A DNA stretch of 53,627 nucleotides from CAYWXK01 sp964462515 (GTDB lineage: Bacteria; Planctomycetota; Phycisphaerae; Sedimentisphaerales; Anaerobacaceae). Below the pieces are notes generated by a model. That model saw nothing but the letters and a program-made list of their open reading frames with translations. It had not been told where the DNA came from and did no database searches. Positions 7,778-17,230 of the stretch are shown piece after piece; position 1 is the stretch's first letter, and every line of letters starts with the position of its first letter. Location: positions 1 through 53,627 of the forward strand of contig CAYWXK010000027.1 of NCBI GenBank assembly GCA_964462515.1, read 5' to 3'. The translations under genes were made by a program, and so were the position numbers.

Positions 7778-9094
7778 TTACGGGCAAACATCTCTGGTGC
7801 ATTCGAGCCAGTGGGTAGCGAATATAGCCAGGTCGAAGAAGTTCACGATGCAATCCTGGTTGAAGTCGCCAATTGGAATCGGGTGGGTGCTGTCGCCGCA
7901 GTAGCCGGGTTGGTATAGCGTATGCCCGATATAGAACCCCGTTGGATTTCCGTTGTCGTCAACAAGAGGAATAGTACCAAAGCTCCCATAAGATGCATTC
8001 TGCGGGGGCTTATGGTGGATAACATCCCCCCATCGCAGTGACTGGACGTTGTGAAAGACGTTGCCTCCAAACTCCACCTCGAAGAAGATATCAAAAAAGC
8101 TTTCCGCGGTGCCAGTCGCAGTAAAGGGCGGCAGGTCCAGTTTGCCGGGATTATTGTTGACCTGTTCTTCAATCTCGCCGAGTGAACGAATGTCCGGGCG
8201 CAGGCGCATTTTAACAAGGCCGAGTGTGGGGCCTGTGCCTGAAAGGTCGAGCGCGGCCATTTCGGTATCGACCTCATCACGGCCATCGGGGTCATCATCG
8301 TTAGCGGATCCTTCTTGTGGGCCATCGAATTTGGTGTACATACTCGAAAAGCCAGTCAGGTCCACTGTTTCGATGCCGCCTCCTGGTTTGTGGAACTCCA
8401 TTTTCACAAGGTTGGTTTCGAATGAGTCAATCTCGATAAACGGGCCGCCCGTAATGACAAAAGCAAGGTCAATGTGGGTTGTGACGCTTAGGGGCAACCA
8501 GCCGCCGAGCGCAGTTTGATACACTGCCTTGCCAAAATATGAACTGGTCGATGTCTTCCAGCCGACCTCTGCCGTTGTTGCGCCCATCTGGACCTGGATG
8601 GCCAGCCAGTATATCTGGTCTTTGGTCCGATAGAAGGGGTTTGATATATCGGTAATGTTGACCTGGTAGATGTCTCTGTGGTCATCGGGGACATTCTGCC
8701 CGGTGAATGGACAGAGCCAGCCCTGGTTGCCAGTTCCGTAGAGACGGTATGTAATCCTGGCTCGTGATGGATGAAGTTGCCACAGGACTTGTCCCGGCTT
8801 GCCTGATATGTTTGCACAAATGGCGATGTTCCATGTTACCTTTTTGAAGTCGTCGTTGTCGCCGCGCCAGGAGACCCAGAAGTGGATGTCTTCGATTAGC
8901 CCGCTTTCGGAGCACTTAAAATCATCGGCAAGCGGTTGATGGACAAGACAGATGTCGTAGCCTCTCTTATTGGGCAACTGCGGGCTGTGCATTTTGTAGT
9001 CGTCGCCGGGTGACCAATCTGCAAGTGTAAGTGTGCTTGAAACTAACAGAACCAGAACCGGGACGATTGAGAATGTTAAGCTTTGCTTTTTCAT
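7778..9094 (-). CDS. exported protein with C-terminal dockerin-like module
   Basis: A 438-residue protein with a signal peptide (about residues 1-26, SIVPVLVLLVSSTLTLA), a long body without a recognised catalytic motif (beta-rich, with WVSWRGDNDD and YRLYGTGNQGWLCPFTGQ), and a C-terminal GDFNQDCIVNFFDLAIFATHWLEC that matches a dockerin/EF-hand-like calcium loop. Planctomycetal proteins of this kind often carry such tails as surface-display or assembly modules. The start at 9094 has GAAGAAGG upstream; the alternative TTG would lie inside that site. The body could be an uncharacterised binding domain; no function is assigned. Confidence 0.75.
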   Translation of the reverse strand: MKKQSLTFSIVPVLVLLVSSTLTLADWSPGDDYKMHSPQLPNKRGYDICLVHQPLADDFKCSESGLIEDIHFWVSWRGDNDDFKKVTWNIAICANISGKPGQVLWQLHPSRARITYRLYGTGNQGWLCPFTGQNVPDDHRDIYQVNITDISNPFYRTKDQIYWLAIQVQMGATTAEVGWKTSTSSYFGKAVYQTALGGWLPLSVTTHIDLAFVITGGPFIEIDSFETNLVKMEFHKPGGGIETVDLTGFSSMYTKFDGPQEGSANDDDPDGRDEVDTEMAALDLSGTGPTLGLVKMRLRPDIRSLGEIEEQVNNNPGKLDLPPFTATGTAESFFDIFFEVEFGGNVFHNVQSLRWGDVIHHKPPQNASYGSFGTIPLVDDNGNPTGFYIGHTLYQPGYCGDSTHPIPIGDFNQDCIVNFFDLAIFATHWLECTRDVCP

Positions 9095-9188
9095 TTTTAC
9101 CTTCTTCAATAATTGCTGGCTATATACTTTGATACCTGTTCAAAGAACACTACGACGTGAGATAAATTACTTTTCTCACAGGGCATAT

Positions 9189-9217
9189 ATTATACACCAA
9201 TTATCGGCAATTTTCAA
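9189..9217 (-). promoter_or_regulatory. sigma-70-like promoter for the 9094 gene
   Basis: Minus strand TTGAAA, 17-bp spacer, TATAAT, with a leader of about 90 nt. Confidence 0.6.
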
Positions 9218-9234
9218 CAAAATTACCAGGATTA

Positions 9235-10503
9235 TCAGTCGAGGTCGCAAAGGATAGCCGGCTGGCGGTTACATTCGAGCCATTCGGCGGCCCATATAGC
9301 GAAGTCCTTAAAATCGACCTTGCAGTCGTCATTGTAGTCGAACATCAGTTCCGGCTGGCATCGAAAAGACATCATTATCTCTGTAGAGTCCGGCTCTCCA
9401 TATTGGCTTGCCTCATAGACAATTATGGACTCAAATACATCTGGGAACGAATAGCGGCGATTTGGGTAGTCGGAAAAAGTGGCTTCGCCGTGAAAGTTAG
9501 TGTAGATGATTGAATTCGGATATGACGATGGATTGAAACGGTCGTCATTCTGCCACACCAGCTCTTCCTCATATAAACGATATTCCGAATTATGTCCTGA
9601 AGGGCCATGATAACTTGTAACATTTGGCGTGGTGAAATCATAACTGCCGATTCTGGCGCTTGGGTAATCTCCTCGTTGCCAGGCAACTCTTGTCCCGCTG
9701 ACCACAGGATGCCTGTCGTTGACATCAGCATTGTTTGTAATGCGTATGACGGAGCCGGCATAATAACCATATATCTCCCAGTAGCTGCCATCGAGGCACT
9801 CCCAAGCGACATTTGAGCCGTAAATATCAGGCCTACTGTCTGGGAATAAGTTGTCTGTCAGGCGGATAGGGATGGTACCCTTATATAAGTAAATCTCCCA
9901 CTCATTAGTTGCCGTGCCGTTTCGCCATACGATATTATCACCGGATACCTTAGGAAGCTGGTCATCCTTTACATCGTCAGTCAACTGCTCGGTAGCTGTT
10001 CCATCGTAGCGAAAGATTTCCCAGTTATCTCCTTTTGGATTGCCCTGCCAGACGACATTGGGGTGCGGGTCTATTCTGGATGAAATTGAGACATCGGGGT
10101 AAATGTCGTCATAGTCATTGTTTGTGAGGCGTAGAGGTTTTGGCTTAGTGGCTGAGAGGTCGCAAAAATATATTTCATAATTGCCGCCAGTCCCACAATC
10201 GGCTGTCCAGACGATATAGGGGTAGCAAATCACAGGGTCGTAGTCATCGTAGGTGTTGTTGGTGAGCTGATGGATGCTGGTTGTGTCAATGTCATAGTAG
10301 AGTATCTCCCAGTCCTCTTCGTTGACCTGCCCCTGCCATACAACGGTATGCTGGCTTATGCGTGGGTACCAGTCATAGTAATCATTCCTGGTGATTTGAA
10401 TCGTTCCCCAGCCCTCTGTGTTGGCTAAGGCCGGTGCTGTGAACAAAATGGCGGCTGCGAACAGCAAGCCCTCTATTACGGCGAACTTGTGAACTGAATA
10501 CAT
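9235..10503 (-). CDS. exported TolB-like beta-propeller protein with dockerin-like tail
   Basis: A 422-residue protein. After a signal peptide (LLFAAAILFTAPALA) come about six to seven repeats of the form W.G....DWEI..YD......QLTNN..DD..P.., the TolB/WD40-like PD40 pattern seen in cell-surface propellers. The C-terminal FDYNDDCKVDFKDFAIWAAEWLEC is a dockerin-like calcium motif. The start at 10503 has AAGGAGG 6 bases upstream; an earlier in-frame ATG abuts the ribosome site directly and is less likely. It is probably a ligand- or protein-binding propeller outside the cytoplasm. Same strand and architecture class as its downstream neighbour, but with its own promoter. Confidence 0.8.
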   Translation of the reverse strand: MYSVHKFAVIEGLLFAAAILFTAPALANTEGWGTIQITRNDYYDWYPRISQHTVVWQGQVNEEDWEILYYDIDTTSIHQLTNNTYDDYDPVICYPYIVWTADCGTGGNYEIYFCDLSATKPKPLRLTNNDYDDIYPDVSISSRIDPHPNVVWQGNPKGDNWEIFRYDGTATEQLTDDVKDDQLPKVSGDNIVWRNGTATNEWEIYLYKGTIPIRLTDNLFPDSRPDIYGSNVAWECLDGSYWEIYGYYAGSVIRITNNADVNDRHPVVSGTRVAWQRGDYPSARIGSYDFTTPNVTSYHGPSGHNSEYRLYEEELVWQNDDRFNPSSYPNSIIYTNFHGEATFSDYPNRRYSFPDVFESIIVYEASQYGEPDSTEIMMSFRCQPELMFDYNDDCKVDFKDFAIWAAEWLECNRQPAILCDLD

Positions 10504-10582
10504 AAACATCCTCCTTCTATTCAAAGATTTACCGAAAAAAATACATCTTTGCTCAGTTACACTACCGAGCAAAGCGTCTTAT

Positions 10583-10611
10583 ATAATACAAAATTGTTCT
10601 TAAAAAATCAA
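10583..10611 (-). promoter_or_regulatory. sigma-70-like promoter for the propeller gene
   Basis: Minus strand TTGATT, 17-bp spacer, TATTAT, about 80 bp upstream of the start. The remaining 10612-10893 holds no supported gene. Confidence 0.55.
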
Positions 10612-10893
10612 GCATTTCAAATGATTCTCGAGGGTTTTTCAGCCGGAATAGCTGCAAAAAGATGGATTTTTAGTGCCGAGCGTAGAGTTTCGCGTTTGAC
10701 ATTTTGCTGCTGTTCAGATATGCTTTTATTAGCTCATGGAGGAGTTGTGAGGAAGGCGTTTCGGCTTTTCCCACACGACAGCTTCAATTCGGATGGAAGA
10801 TAGAGTTAGAATACGGCTGCGTTTTGCGCGCCGGGTGTGATATTTTTTCCACAAACGGCGGCTTTTTGGGGCGCAGGATGGAGTAAAGGGAAG

Positions 10894-11652
10894 ATGAAAA
10901 GGCATATCTTGATTGCGGTTGGTATTGTTATGCTGCCGGCATTGTGCAACTGTGCAGAGGCGGTTCTGGTTCTCAACGACGGCGGCGAGCATATCATTAA
11001 CTACGAGGTGAGTGAGCCGGTTTATGTGGACGAGGCCTCGCCGGGTGTCGGAACAAAAGTCAAACTGCTCGACGGCGGCTTGATACAAGCGTGGATACAT
11101 GCTTACGAGGATAGCCGGGTCAACATCCTTGGTGGACGCGTGAACTCAGTGGTCAGGACCTACGACAGAAGCTATGTAACAATGGTCGGCGGCGAAATCA
11201 GCGGCCCATTCTTCGGCTGGGACACCGCGGTCATCGACATTTCGGGTGGAGAGCTGGGTTCGTGGTTTCAGACGTTCAATAACGTGGAGGCAACAATATC
11301 CGGCGGCCATATAAGTTTGTTTGTCGAGGCATGGGACTACAGCCGAGTGACCATTTCCGGCGGGACGATAGGCGGACGAATCGCAGCTATCCGCGACAGC
11401 CTGATAACGCTCGTGGGAACCAATTTTGCAATCAACGGCAGGCCGGTTGCCTACGGCGACTTCGCCAGTGCATACGGAACAACGGGAGTCATTACCGGCA
11501 CGCTGACGAATGGCGATGTGTTGAACAATAGTTTTGCGCTTGTGCACCCCGGCGCCGACATCACCTTTGTCCCTGAGCCGGCGACACTATTGCTTGTGCT
11601 TGGCGGAATAGTCGGCACACGGCTTGGCCGGCGTAATTCCGTAAGACCCTAA
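10894..11652 (+). CDS. PEP-CTERM sorted exported protein, beta-helix-like body
   Basis: A 252-residue protein with a signal peptide (about residues 1-24), a body made of short beta-strand repeats (xxVTISGGxIxG, xxVNILGGxVNS) suggesting a small parallel beta-helix, and the sorting signal VPEPATLLLVLGGIVGTRLGRR at the C-terminus. The PEP-CTERM signal directs cleavage and sorting by an exosortase, often with exopolysaccharide export; no exosortase is encoded here. The ATG at 10894 follows AAAGGGAAG; a longer in-frame start is unlikely. The 3' end, from the VPEP codons on, has a decayed copy at 16771-16850. Confidence 0.85.
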   Translation: MKRHILIAVGIVMLPALCNCAEAVLVLNDGGEHIINYEVSEPVYVDEASPGVGTKVKLLDGGLIQAWIHAYEDSRVNILGGRVNSVVRTYDRSYVTMVGGEISGPFFGWDTAVIDISGGELGSWFQTFNNVEATISGGHISLFVEAWDYSRVTISGGTIGGRIAAIRDSLITLVGTNFAINGRPVAYGDFASAYGTTGVITGTLTNGDVLNNSFALVHPGADITFVPEPATLLLVLGGIVGTRLGRRNSVRP

Positions 11653-11815
11653 GGGAGGCCTTACGGGAAAGGATTTTTCAGTCACAGCAGGGGCTTTCCC
11701 CCCATCCCCCGCCATAGCTTCCTTACCTTTCTATAGCACTTATCAGTCATACATTTTGTCCTTACTAGGGGGATACGATGTTCCTTTCCTATTCCAATGT
11801 TTTAGGATTTTTTCC

Positions 11816-11844
11816 TTGACAAACCCGTCGATAAGGTCTATAGT
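11816..11844 (+). promoter_or_regulatory. strong sigma-70-like promoter before the EEP/beta-helix gene
   Basis: TTGACA, 17-bp spacer, TATAGT. Transcription would start near 11851, leaving an unusually long leader of about 315 nt before the start codon at 12166. I could not match the leader to a known riboswitch. Confidence 0.65.
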
Positions 11845-12165
11845 AACAATTGATAATTTATTATTCTGCCACAAGGAGCATCTGTGGCCACCCGCTTGCG
11901 TATCAGCGGATACAGGAGCGGGAGAAAACCTTACTATAGCACGTCGCCTAGCGCATGGTCTGATTTTCACCCGCAAAGGCACTGATATACAGAGTCTTTA
12001 TAACGAGGCAAAATGGCTGAAAAAGGGAGTCTCAAAGTACCTTTTAGGGGTTGCGCCTATGTTGTGCCTTTTGGCTCGTTCTGCAGGCGGTCATTACTCG
12101 TCAATAATGGGCCGTTCGCCCCGAAAAATACAGTTTCAACATTTCCTTTTGAAGGAGGAATAACT

Positions 12166-15100
12166 ATGGCCAGATACATTATTACAACCCTCGCAATCGT
12201 GACAATTATCTTCGCCGCTGCCGACCATGTAAACGCAGCCCCGCCCATCGCGGCAATAGAAAGCCATGCCAGTCCCGTTGATGCTGGTCTGTCGGAGGGT
12301 CGAGAGTTCACCGTCCTGACATACAACACGCATCTGTTTGAAGACTCCACCATCGAGTGCTTGTGCAAATGTGGCGCGTGGAATATCTTCGACCCCGACA
12401 GATGCGATTGGGACGATTATCGATGCGAAGATGGGAGACGACTGGAAGAGATTGCCGATAATGTCGAGGGGTCCGGGGCGGACATCGTCGCGCTTGAGGA
12501 GGTCTGGTCGCCTGCCAAGCAGCAATGGTTCATCGATAGACTCACGGCCACTTATCCATACCCCCGTAGGTTCGCCCCCCCCACCTGTGTCTGCGGAGAC
12601 GCCTGGCCATGGTATATCGTGGACTGCGTCTTTTTCTGTTTCGATGCCCCACAGGTATGGAAGTATTTTACACAGGGCAACGGCCTGGTCCTTCTTAGCA
12701 AGTGGCCGTTGAGTGATATCGATTTCGAGAGGTTTCCCACCTTTAAACAATGCCCTATCCTGGAAGTGACGAATTGTGAGGAAGCTTGGGCCGACAAGGG
12801 CGTTTTGACGGCCACAGTGAACGTAAACGGGGCGCCGATACGGATAGGTATCAGCCATGCGCTCACCGGGCCCGAAGATGCGAATAGTAAGTGGGATACC
12901 CAGGATGTGGGCAGAGCCACTTTCCAGTTAAACGATGAGGCCTATATCTTTTCCCTCAACAATATTAACGGCCTGGCCCATATCAGGAGATTCGAGGACT
13001 ACAGCTATTTCAATGAAGCAACACAAACACAAAAACACGGCGCAGGATGGAAACAAATCTATGAAGGGTTCTGGGGGTTCTGGGATGCCGACTATGTCTC
13101 AGTCGTATCCTTTGAACTGGACGGCCATCCATATCTGTTTGGAGTGGACAAGAGCGATCGAGCATGGATTACCCGGATAAATGACGACCCCTCAACGGGA
13201 TGGACATATATGTATGTGGGCGACTGGGGTTCCGATTATGTTGCTGTAACGTCCTTTGAGATGGACGGCCATCCCTATATCTTTGGACTGGACGCGAACG
13301 AGCAGGCACACATCACCCGCATAAATAATAATCCCGCCACTGGATGGGAACAGATATACGGGGGCGCCTGGGGCTCCGGTTATGACGTTGTCACATCTTT
13401 TGAGCTGGACGGCCATCCCTATCTCTTCTCAGTCCACGACCAGAACGACGATGCGCATATCTTCCGAATAAACGACGACCCCTGTACAGGATGGTCAGAC
13501 ATTTATGAGGGCGGCTACCCCCACGAGCTCAATCTTGTCTCATCCTTTGAGCTGCAGGGCCACCCCTATCTCTTTGCCTGCAGCAATATATATGACGTCG
13601 ACGGGCATATCTTCCGGATAAATAACGACCCCTGCACGGGATGGGAACACATACGTGAGGGCAATTGGTACACCGACTCGATGGCCGTCAAATCCTTTGA
13701 AATGAACGGTCACCCTTACCTTTTTGCCCAGAGGAACTGTTGCGACCAGTATATGGATGCTCCGGGTTGTAGCCCGGCGCCGGGTGAGGTCCATCTCAAG
13801 CGGATCAATGATGACGGAAAGGGATGGGAGAATCTATACCAGTTGGAAGATATGAAGATAATCAGAGATGCGACCATCGTGGAGGACGGCCCACCGGCAA
13901 TAATGATGGGCGACTTCAATATCCACCGGGGCAAGTATGGAATAATGGACGAGCTGTTCCGCAAGGCAGGCGCCGTGGATGCGTATATTGAGGTCAATGG
14001 CACAGGCGAGGGCGGGGAGACTATTGATATTTACGCAAACGGGTTAGCGAAATATTTTCATAAACACCAAGGTTTCCCATGGCCGCCGGTTGACCCTGAC
14101 TTGGTAGATCGTATCGACTACGTCTATGTGAAACAGTGGGGCGATGGTCTGCGGCTCGTTCCAACCGACGCGTATGTGGACCGGGGCTGGACGTTTGGAC
14201 CGTACAATTTTGACCTGTCGGACCACTATCCGCTCTTTGTAAAGTTCCGCTTGGAGACTAAATGCAAGGTGCACAAGAAAGGTGATTTCAATTGTGATGA
14301 ATTTGTTGATTTGGCCGACCTCGCCATCCTGTGTTCGGCGTGGCTGTCTGGGCCTGGCAGCGGCGTATGGGACCGCGCCTGTGATATAAGCGCTCCGGGC
14401 GACGACTTTATCGACATGAAAGACTTCGTGGAATTCGCCCGGCAGTGGCGGATCATGGCGATACACAATGTGACTCGCAATAAGGGGTACCTATCTATTC
14501 AGGCGGCCATCAACGACGCCAATGACGGCGAGGAAATCAAGGTCGGCCCCGGGACCTCCTACGTGGGCATCAACTTCAATGGCAAGGCCATCAGGCTTTA
14601 CAGCAGCGGCGGGCCGGACGTTACCACCATAGACGGCGGCGGCGCCTATCACGTCGTCCAGTGCGTCAGCGGCGAAGGGCCGGATACCATCCTGGAGGGT
14701 TTTACTATCACCGGCGGTAATGCCAATGGTCCCGAATGGCCCGATGACAAGAACGGCGGTGGACTGTACTGCGAGAGCAGCAGCCCCACGGTAGTCGGGT
14801 GCACGTTCAGCAGCAACACGGCCAATTACGGCGGCGGGATGGCCAGCTGCCACGGCTGGCCCACGGTGATCAACTGCACGTTCAAAAGCAACTCGGGCGA
14901 GTATGGCGGAGGACTGTACAACATCTGTTGCAACCCAATAACGGTGACCAACTGCACTTTCATCAGCAACTCATCTGAATACGGAGGGGGGGTACTGAAC
15001 GACTCCAGCATAGCCGTGCTGACCAACTGCCTCTTCATCGCCAACACAGGCAACATCGGGGGCGGCCTGTACAATTTAGGTGGGACCCCGAGCGTGATCA

Positions 15101-16749
15101 ATTGCACGTTTACGGGCAACTCGGCCCCCTACGGTGGCGGGATTGACAACTACGACAGCAGCCCTATCGTGACCAACTGTATTCTCTGGGGCAACACACC
15201 GGACGAGATCCGCGACGAGGGAAGCAGCTCTTCCGTCGTTACCTATAGTGACGTGCAAGGCAGCTTTGGCGGCACCGGTAACATCAATGCTGACCCGCTT
15301 TTTGTCGATGCAATCGGAGGTAATTTGCGGCTGTCATCCGGCTCACCCTGTATAGATGCCGGCAACAACGGCGCAGCCGGACTGCCGGCCACAGATTTAG
15401 CGGGGAATCCCCGTATTATGGATGGAGACCAGGACGGCACGAGCACTGTGGATATGGGGGCGTTTGAATTTACAGATCTTCGGATTCGCAACGTAACCAG
15501 GGATATTCTTTACGTTTCTATTCAGGCGGCCATAAACGACGCCAACGACGGCGATGAAATTGAGGTCGCCCCCGGGACCTACTACGAGGCCATCAACTTC
15601 AAGGGCAAGCCCATCCGGCTTTACAGCAGCGGCGGGCAGAACGTTACCACCATAGATGGCAGCGGCGCCTATCACGTTGTCCAGTGCGTCAGCGGCGAGG
15701 ATGCCAATACCATCCTAGACGGTTTCACCATCACAGGCGGAAACGCCAACGGTGTAGGTGAAACCGGATACGGCGGCGGGATGTATAACAAGGGCAGCAG
15801 CCCCAGCGTAACTAACTGCATTTTCCGAGGCAACAAGGCCGCCGACGGAGGCGGAATGCTGAACAATGGCAGCAGCCCAATCATGACCAACTGCACCTTC
15901 ACCGGCAACTCGGCCAGTTCCAACGGCGGCGGGATGCACAACGTCACTAATAGCAGCCCGACTGTGACCAACTGCACGTTCAGCGGGAATACGGCCGTGA
16001 ATGACGGTGGTGGGATGCGGAACCACTCGAGCAGCCCGACTGTGACCAACTGCACCTTCAGCAACAATAAGGCGGACGCGGGCGGGGCCATCATCAACGA
16101 ATATTATAGCCACCTCACTGCGATTAATTGTACGTTCACCAACAACAAGGCCATCGGCAACGGCGGCGGAATCTTAAACAGGGACCACGGCTACCAAACG
16201 GTTACCAACTGCATTTTCACAAACAATTCGGCCATCTGGGGCGGTGGTATATACAACCTGACTAACAGCAACGCCACGGTAACTAACTGCACCTTCACAG
16301 GCAACTCCGCCAGTACAACCGGCGGCGGGATGATGAATAATGTAAGCAGCACATCTGCGGTCACTAACTGTATCTTCTGGGCGAATACGCCGAATCAGAT
16401 TTTCAATTATGATGGACACAGTCCGGCGACCGTGACCTACAGCGACGTCAAGGGTGGCTATGGCGGCACCGGTAACATCAATGCCGACCCGCTGTTTGTC
16501 GATGCAATCGGAGGTAATTTGCGGCTGTCATCCGGCTCACCCTGTATCGACAAAGGCAGCAATGCTGGTGTACCACCAGGAATAACGACCGACCTTGACG
16601 GCAATCCGCGAGTGTTGGACGGCGACAGCAATGGTACAGTCATAGTCGATATGGGCGCCTATGAGTACCTCATTACCACTGGCAATAGTTTCGAGAGGAA
16701 TCTCGAAGCCTACTGCGTCCTCGCCTCGCACTGGCTCGAGGTCCCCTGA
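12166..16749 (+). CDS. large exported EEP-family nuclease/phosphatase with inserted beta-propeller, dockerin and two beta-helices
   Basis: A 1527-residue multidomain protein. Signal peptide about 1-25. The first half of an endonuclease/exonuclease/phosphatase domain (FTVLTYNTHLFEDS near 46, ADIVALEEVW near 106, GNGLVLLSKWPL) runs to about 240. Residues about 245-560 are an insert of roughly six repeats, each with SFELDGHPYLF and TRIN(D/N)DP.TGW, a propeller-like lectin pattern. The EEP domain then resumes with MMGDFNIHRGKYG (about 580), DRIDYVYV and DLSDHYPLFVKF, supplying the remaining metal and catalytic residues. A dockerin-like pair of loops (GDFNCDEFVDLADLAILCSAW) spans about 705-765. 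Two right-handed beta-helices (about 766-1105 and 1106-1505) end in DMGAFEF and DMGAYEY, as in the choice-of-anchor Q type. The tail ends in SHWLEVP. Start set by GAAGGAGG 7 bases before the ATG. Sphingomyelinase-like or nuclease activity is possible; the substrate is unknown. Confidence 0.85.
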   Translation: MARYIITTLAIVTIIFAAADHVNAAPPIAAIESHASPVDAGLSEGREFTVLTYNTHLFEDSTIECLCKCGAWNIFDPDRCDWDDYRCEDGRRLEEIADNVEGSGADIVALEEVWSPAKQQWFIDRLTATYPYPRRFAPPTCVCGDAWPWYIVDCVFFCFDAPQVWKYFTQGNGLVLLSKWPLSDIDFERFPTFKQCPILEVTNCEEAWADKGVLTATVNVNGAPIRIGISHALTGPEDANSKWDTQDVGRATFQLNDEAYIFSLNNINGLAHIRRFEDYSYFNEATQTQKHGAGWKQIYEGFWGFWDADYVSVVSFELDGHPYLFGVDKSDRAWITRINDDPSTGWTYMYVGDWGSDYVAVTSFEMDGHPYIFGLDANEQAHITRINNNPATGWEQIYGGAWGSGYDVVTSFELDGHPYLFSVHDQNDDAHIFRINDDPCTGWSDIYEGGYPHELNLVSSFELQGHPYLFACSNIYDVDGHIFRINNDPCTGWEHIREGNWYTDSMAVKSFEMNGHPYLFAQRNCCDQYMDAPGCSPAPGEVHLKRINDDGKGWENLYQLEDMKIIRDATIVEDGPPAIMMGDFNIHRGKYGIMDELFRKAGAVDAYIEVNGTGEGGETIDIYANGLAKYFHKHQGFPWPPVDPDLVDRIDYVYVKQWGDGLRLVPTDAYVDRGWTFGPYNFDLSDHYPLFVKFRLETKCKVHKKGDFNCDEFVDLADLAILCSAWLSGPGSGVWDRACDISAPGDDFIDMKDFVEFARQWRIMAIHNVTRNKGYLSIQAAINDANDGEEIKVGPGTSYVGINFNGKAIRLYSSGGPDVTTIDGGGAYHVVQCVSGEGPDTILEGFTITGGNANGPEWPDDKNGGGLYCESSSPTVVGCTFSSNTANYGGGMASCHGWPTVINCTFKSNSGEYGGGLYNICCNPITVTNCTFISNSSEYGGGVLNDSSIAVLTNCLFIANTGNIGGGLYNLGGTPSVINCTFTGNSAPYGGGIDNYDSSPIVTNCILWGNTPDEIRDEGSSSSVVTYSDVQGSFGGTGNINADPLFVDAIGGNLRLSSGSPCIDAGNNGAAGLPATDLAGNPRIMDGDQDGTSTVDMGAFEFTDLRIRNVTRDILYVSIQAAINDANDGDEIEVAPGTYYEAINFKGKPIRLYSSGGQNVTTIDGSGAYHVVQCVSGEDANTILDGFTITGGNANGVGETGYGGGMYNKGSSPSVTNCIFRGNKAADGGGMLNNGSSPIMTNCTFTGNSASSNGGGMHNVTNSSPTVTNCTFSGNTAVNDGGGMRNHSSSPTVTNCTFSNNKADAGGAIINEYYSHLTAINCTFTNNKAIGNGGGILNRDHGYQTVTNCIFTNNSAIWGGGIYNLTNSNATVTNCTFTGNSASTTGGGMMNNVSSTSAVTNCIFWANTPNQIFNYDGHSPATVTYSDVKGGYGGTGNINADPLFVDAIGGNLRLSSGSPCIDKGSNAGVPPGITTDLDGNPRVLDGDSNGTVIVDMGAYEYLITTGNSFERNLEAYCVLASHWLEVP
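15268..15356 (+). repeat. 89-bp direct repeat, copy 1 (end of beta-helix 1)
   Basis: Nearly identical (about 4 differences) to 16462-16550. It encodes GGTGNINADPLFVDAIGGN and the following strand. Such identity, against much lower similarity elsewhere in the two beta-helices, suggests recent duplication or gene conversion. Confidence 0.85.
16462..16550 (+). repeat. 89-bp direct repeat, copy 2 (end of beta-helix 2)
   Basis: Partner of 15268-15356, at the equivalent position of the second beta-helix. Confidence 0.85.
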
Positions 16750-16770
16750 CCCTATCCGACGGATGCAGCC

Positions 16771-16850
16771 GTGCCTGAAATGCGACACATTAGATTCGAT
16801 TATTTGCAAGAGCTGGCGCAATAGTCGGCACACGGCTTGTCTGGCGTCAT
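16771..16850 (+). pseudogene. orphan decayed PEP-CTERM 3' tail
   Basis: Begins GTGCCTGAA (cf. GTCCCTGAG in the gene at 10894-11652) and contains 20 identical bases, AATAGTCGGCACACGGCTTG (16820-16839), encoding IVGTRL as in the intact gene (11607-11626). Flanking bases match with a few changes, but the frame is broken between VPE and AIVGTRL. There is no start codon or body; it is a relic of a PEP-CTERM gene end. The surrounding 16851-17170 shows no gene. Confidence 0.65.
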
Positions 16851-17170
16851 GACATCTTGAAGATGAAAAACTGAGCGGTCCTAATCAAGCAGATTAGTCT
16901 CTCTCGAAGGATTTTTCTGCTGGCAAGTGACAGATTTTGGCCTGTATTTTTCAAAAAACTGTGCGGGTGAGACGATATTGGTCCCATTAACGCTGTGCGT
17001 TTCAACATAACACACTCCCTTGCGACATAAGGGTTTATAAAAATTAGTTGACCACCTCTTACATCGTCATTAGGTAGAGGTGTGTCTTGAATAGTTCGAC
17101 ATGCTCACTACAAATTGAATCTCTCCCCAGAAAGACCACAAGAAAATCCCGAAGTTTGAGGGCAGAAGTA

Positions 17171-17199
17171 TTGAAATGGAACAGAAATTCAGGTATAGT
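17171..17199 (+). promoter_or_regulatory. sigma-70-like promoter for the 17231 gene
   Basis: TTGAAA, 17-bp spacer, TATAGT, with a short leader of about 25 nt that includes AGGAG before the ATG. Confidence 0.65.
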
Positions 17200-17230
17200 C
17201 ACACATATATAGATTGCAGGAGAACAGTTT

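Noticed and set aside
11880..12010. Cyclic-di-GMP (GEMM) riboswitch in the leader of the EEP gene
   Set aside because: Only a GCAAAGGC-like word was seen; the flanking GEMM core is missing.
11756..12163. 135-codon plus-strand frame before the EEP gene
   Set aside because: It lies across the promoter and leader, has no ribosome site or domain, and reads as translated non-coding sequence.
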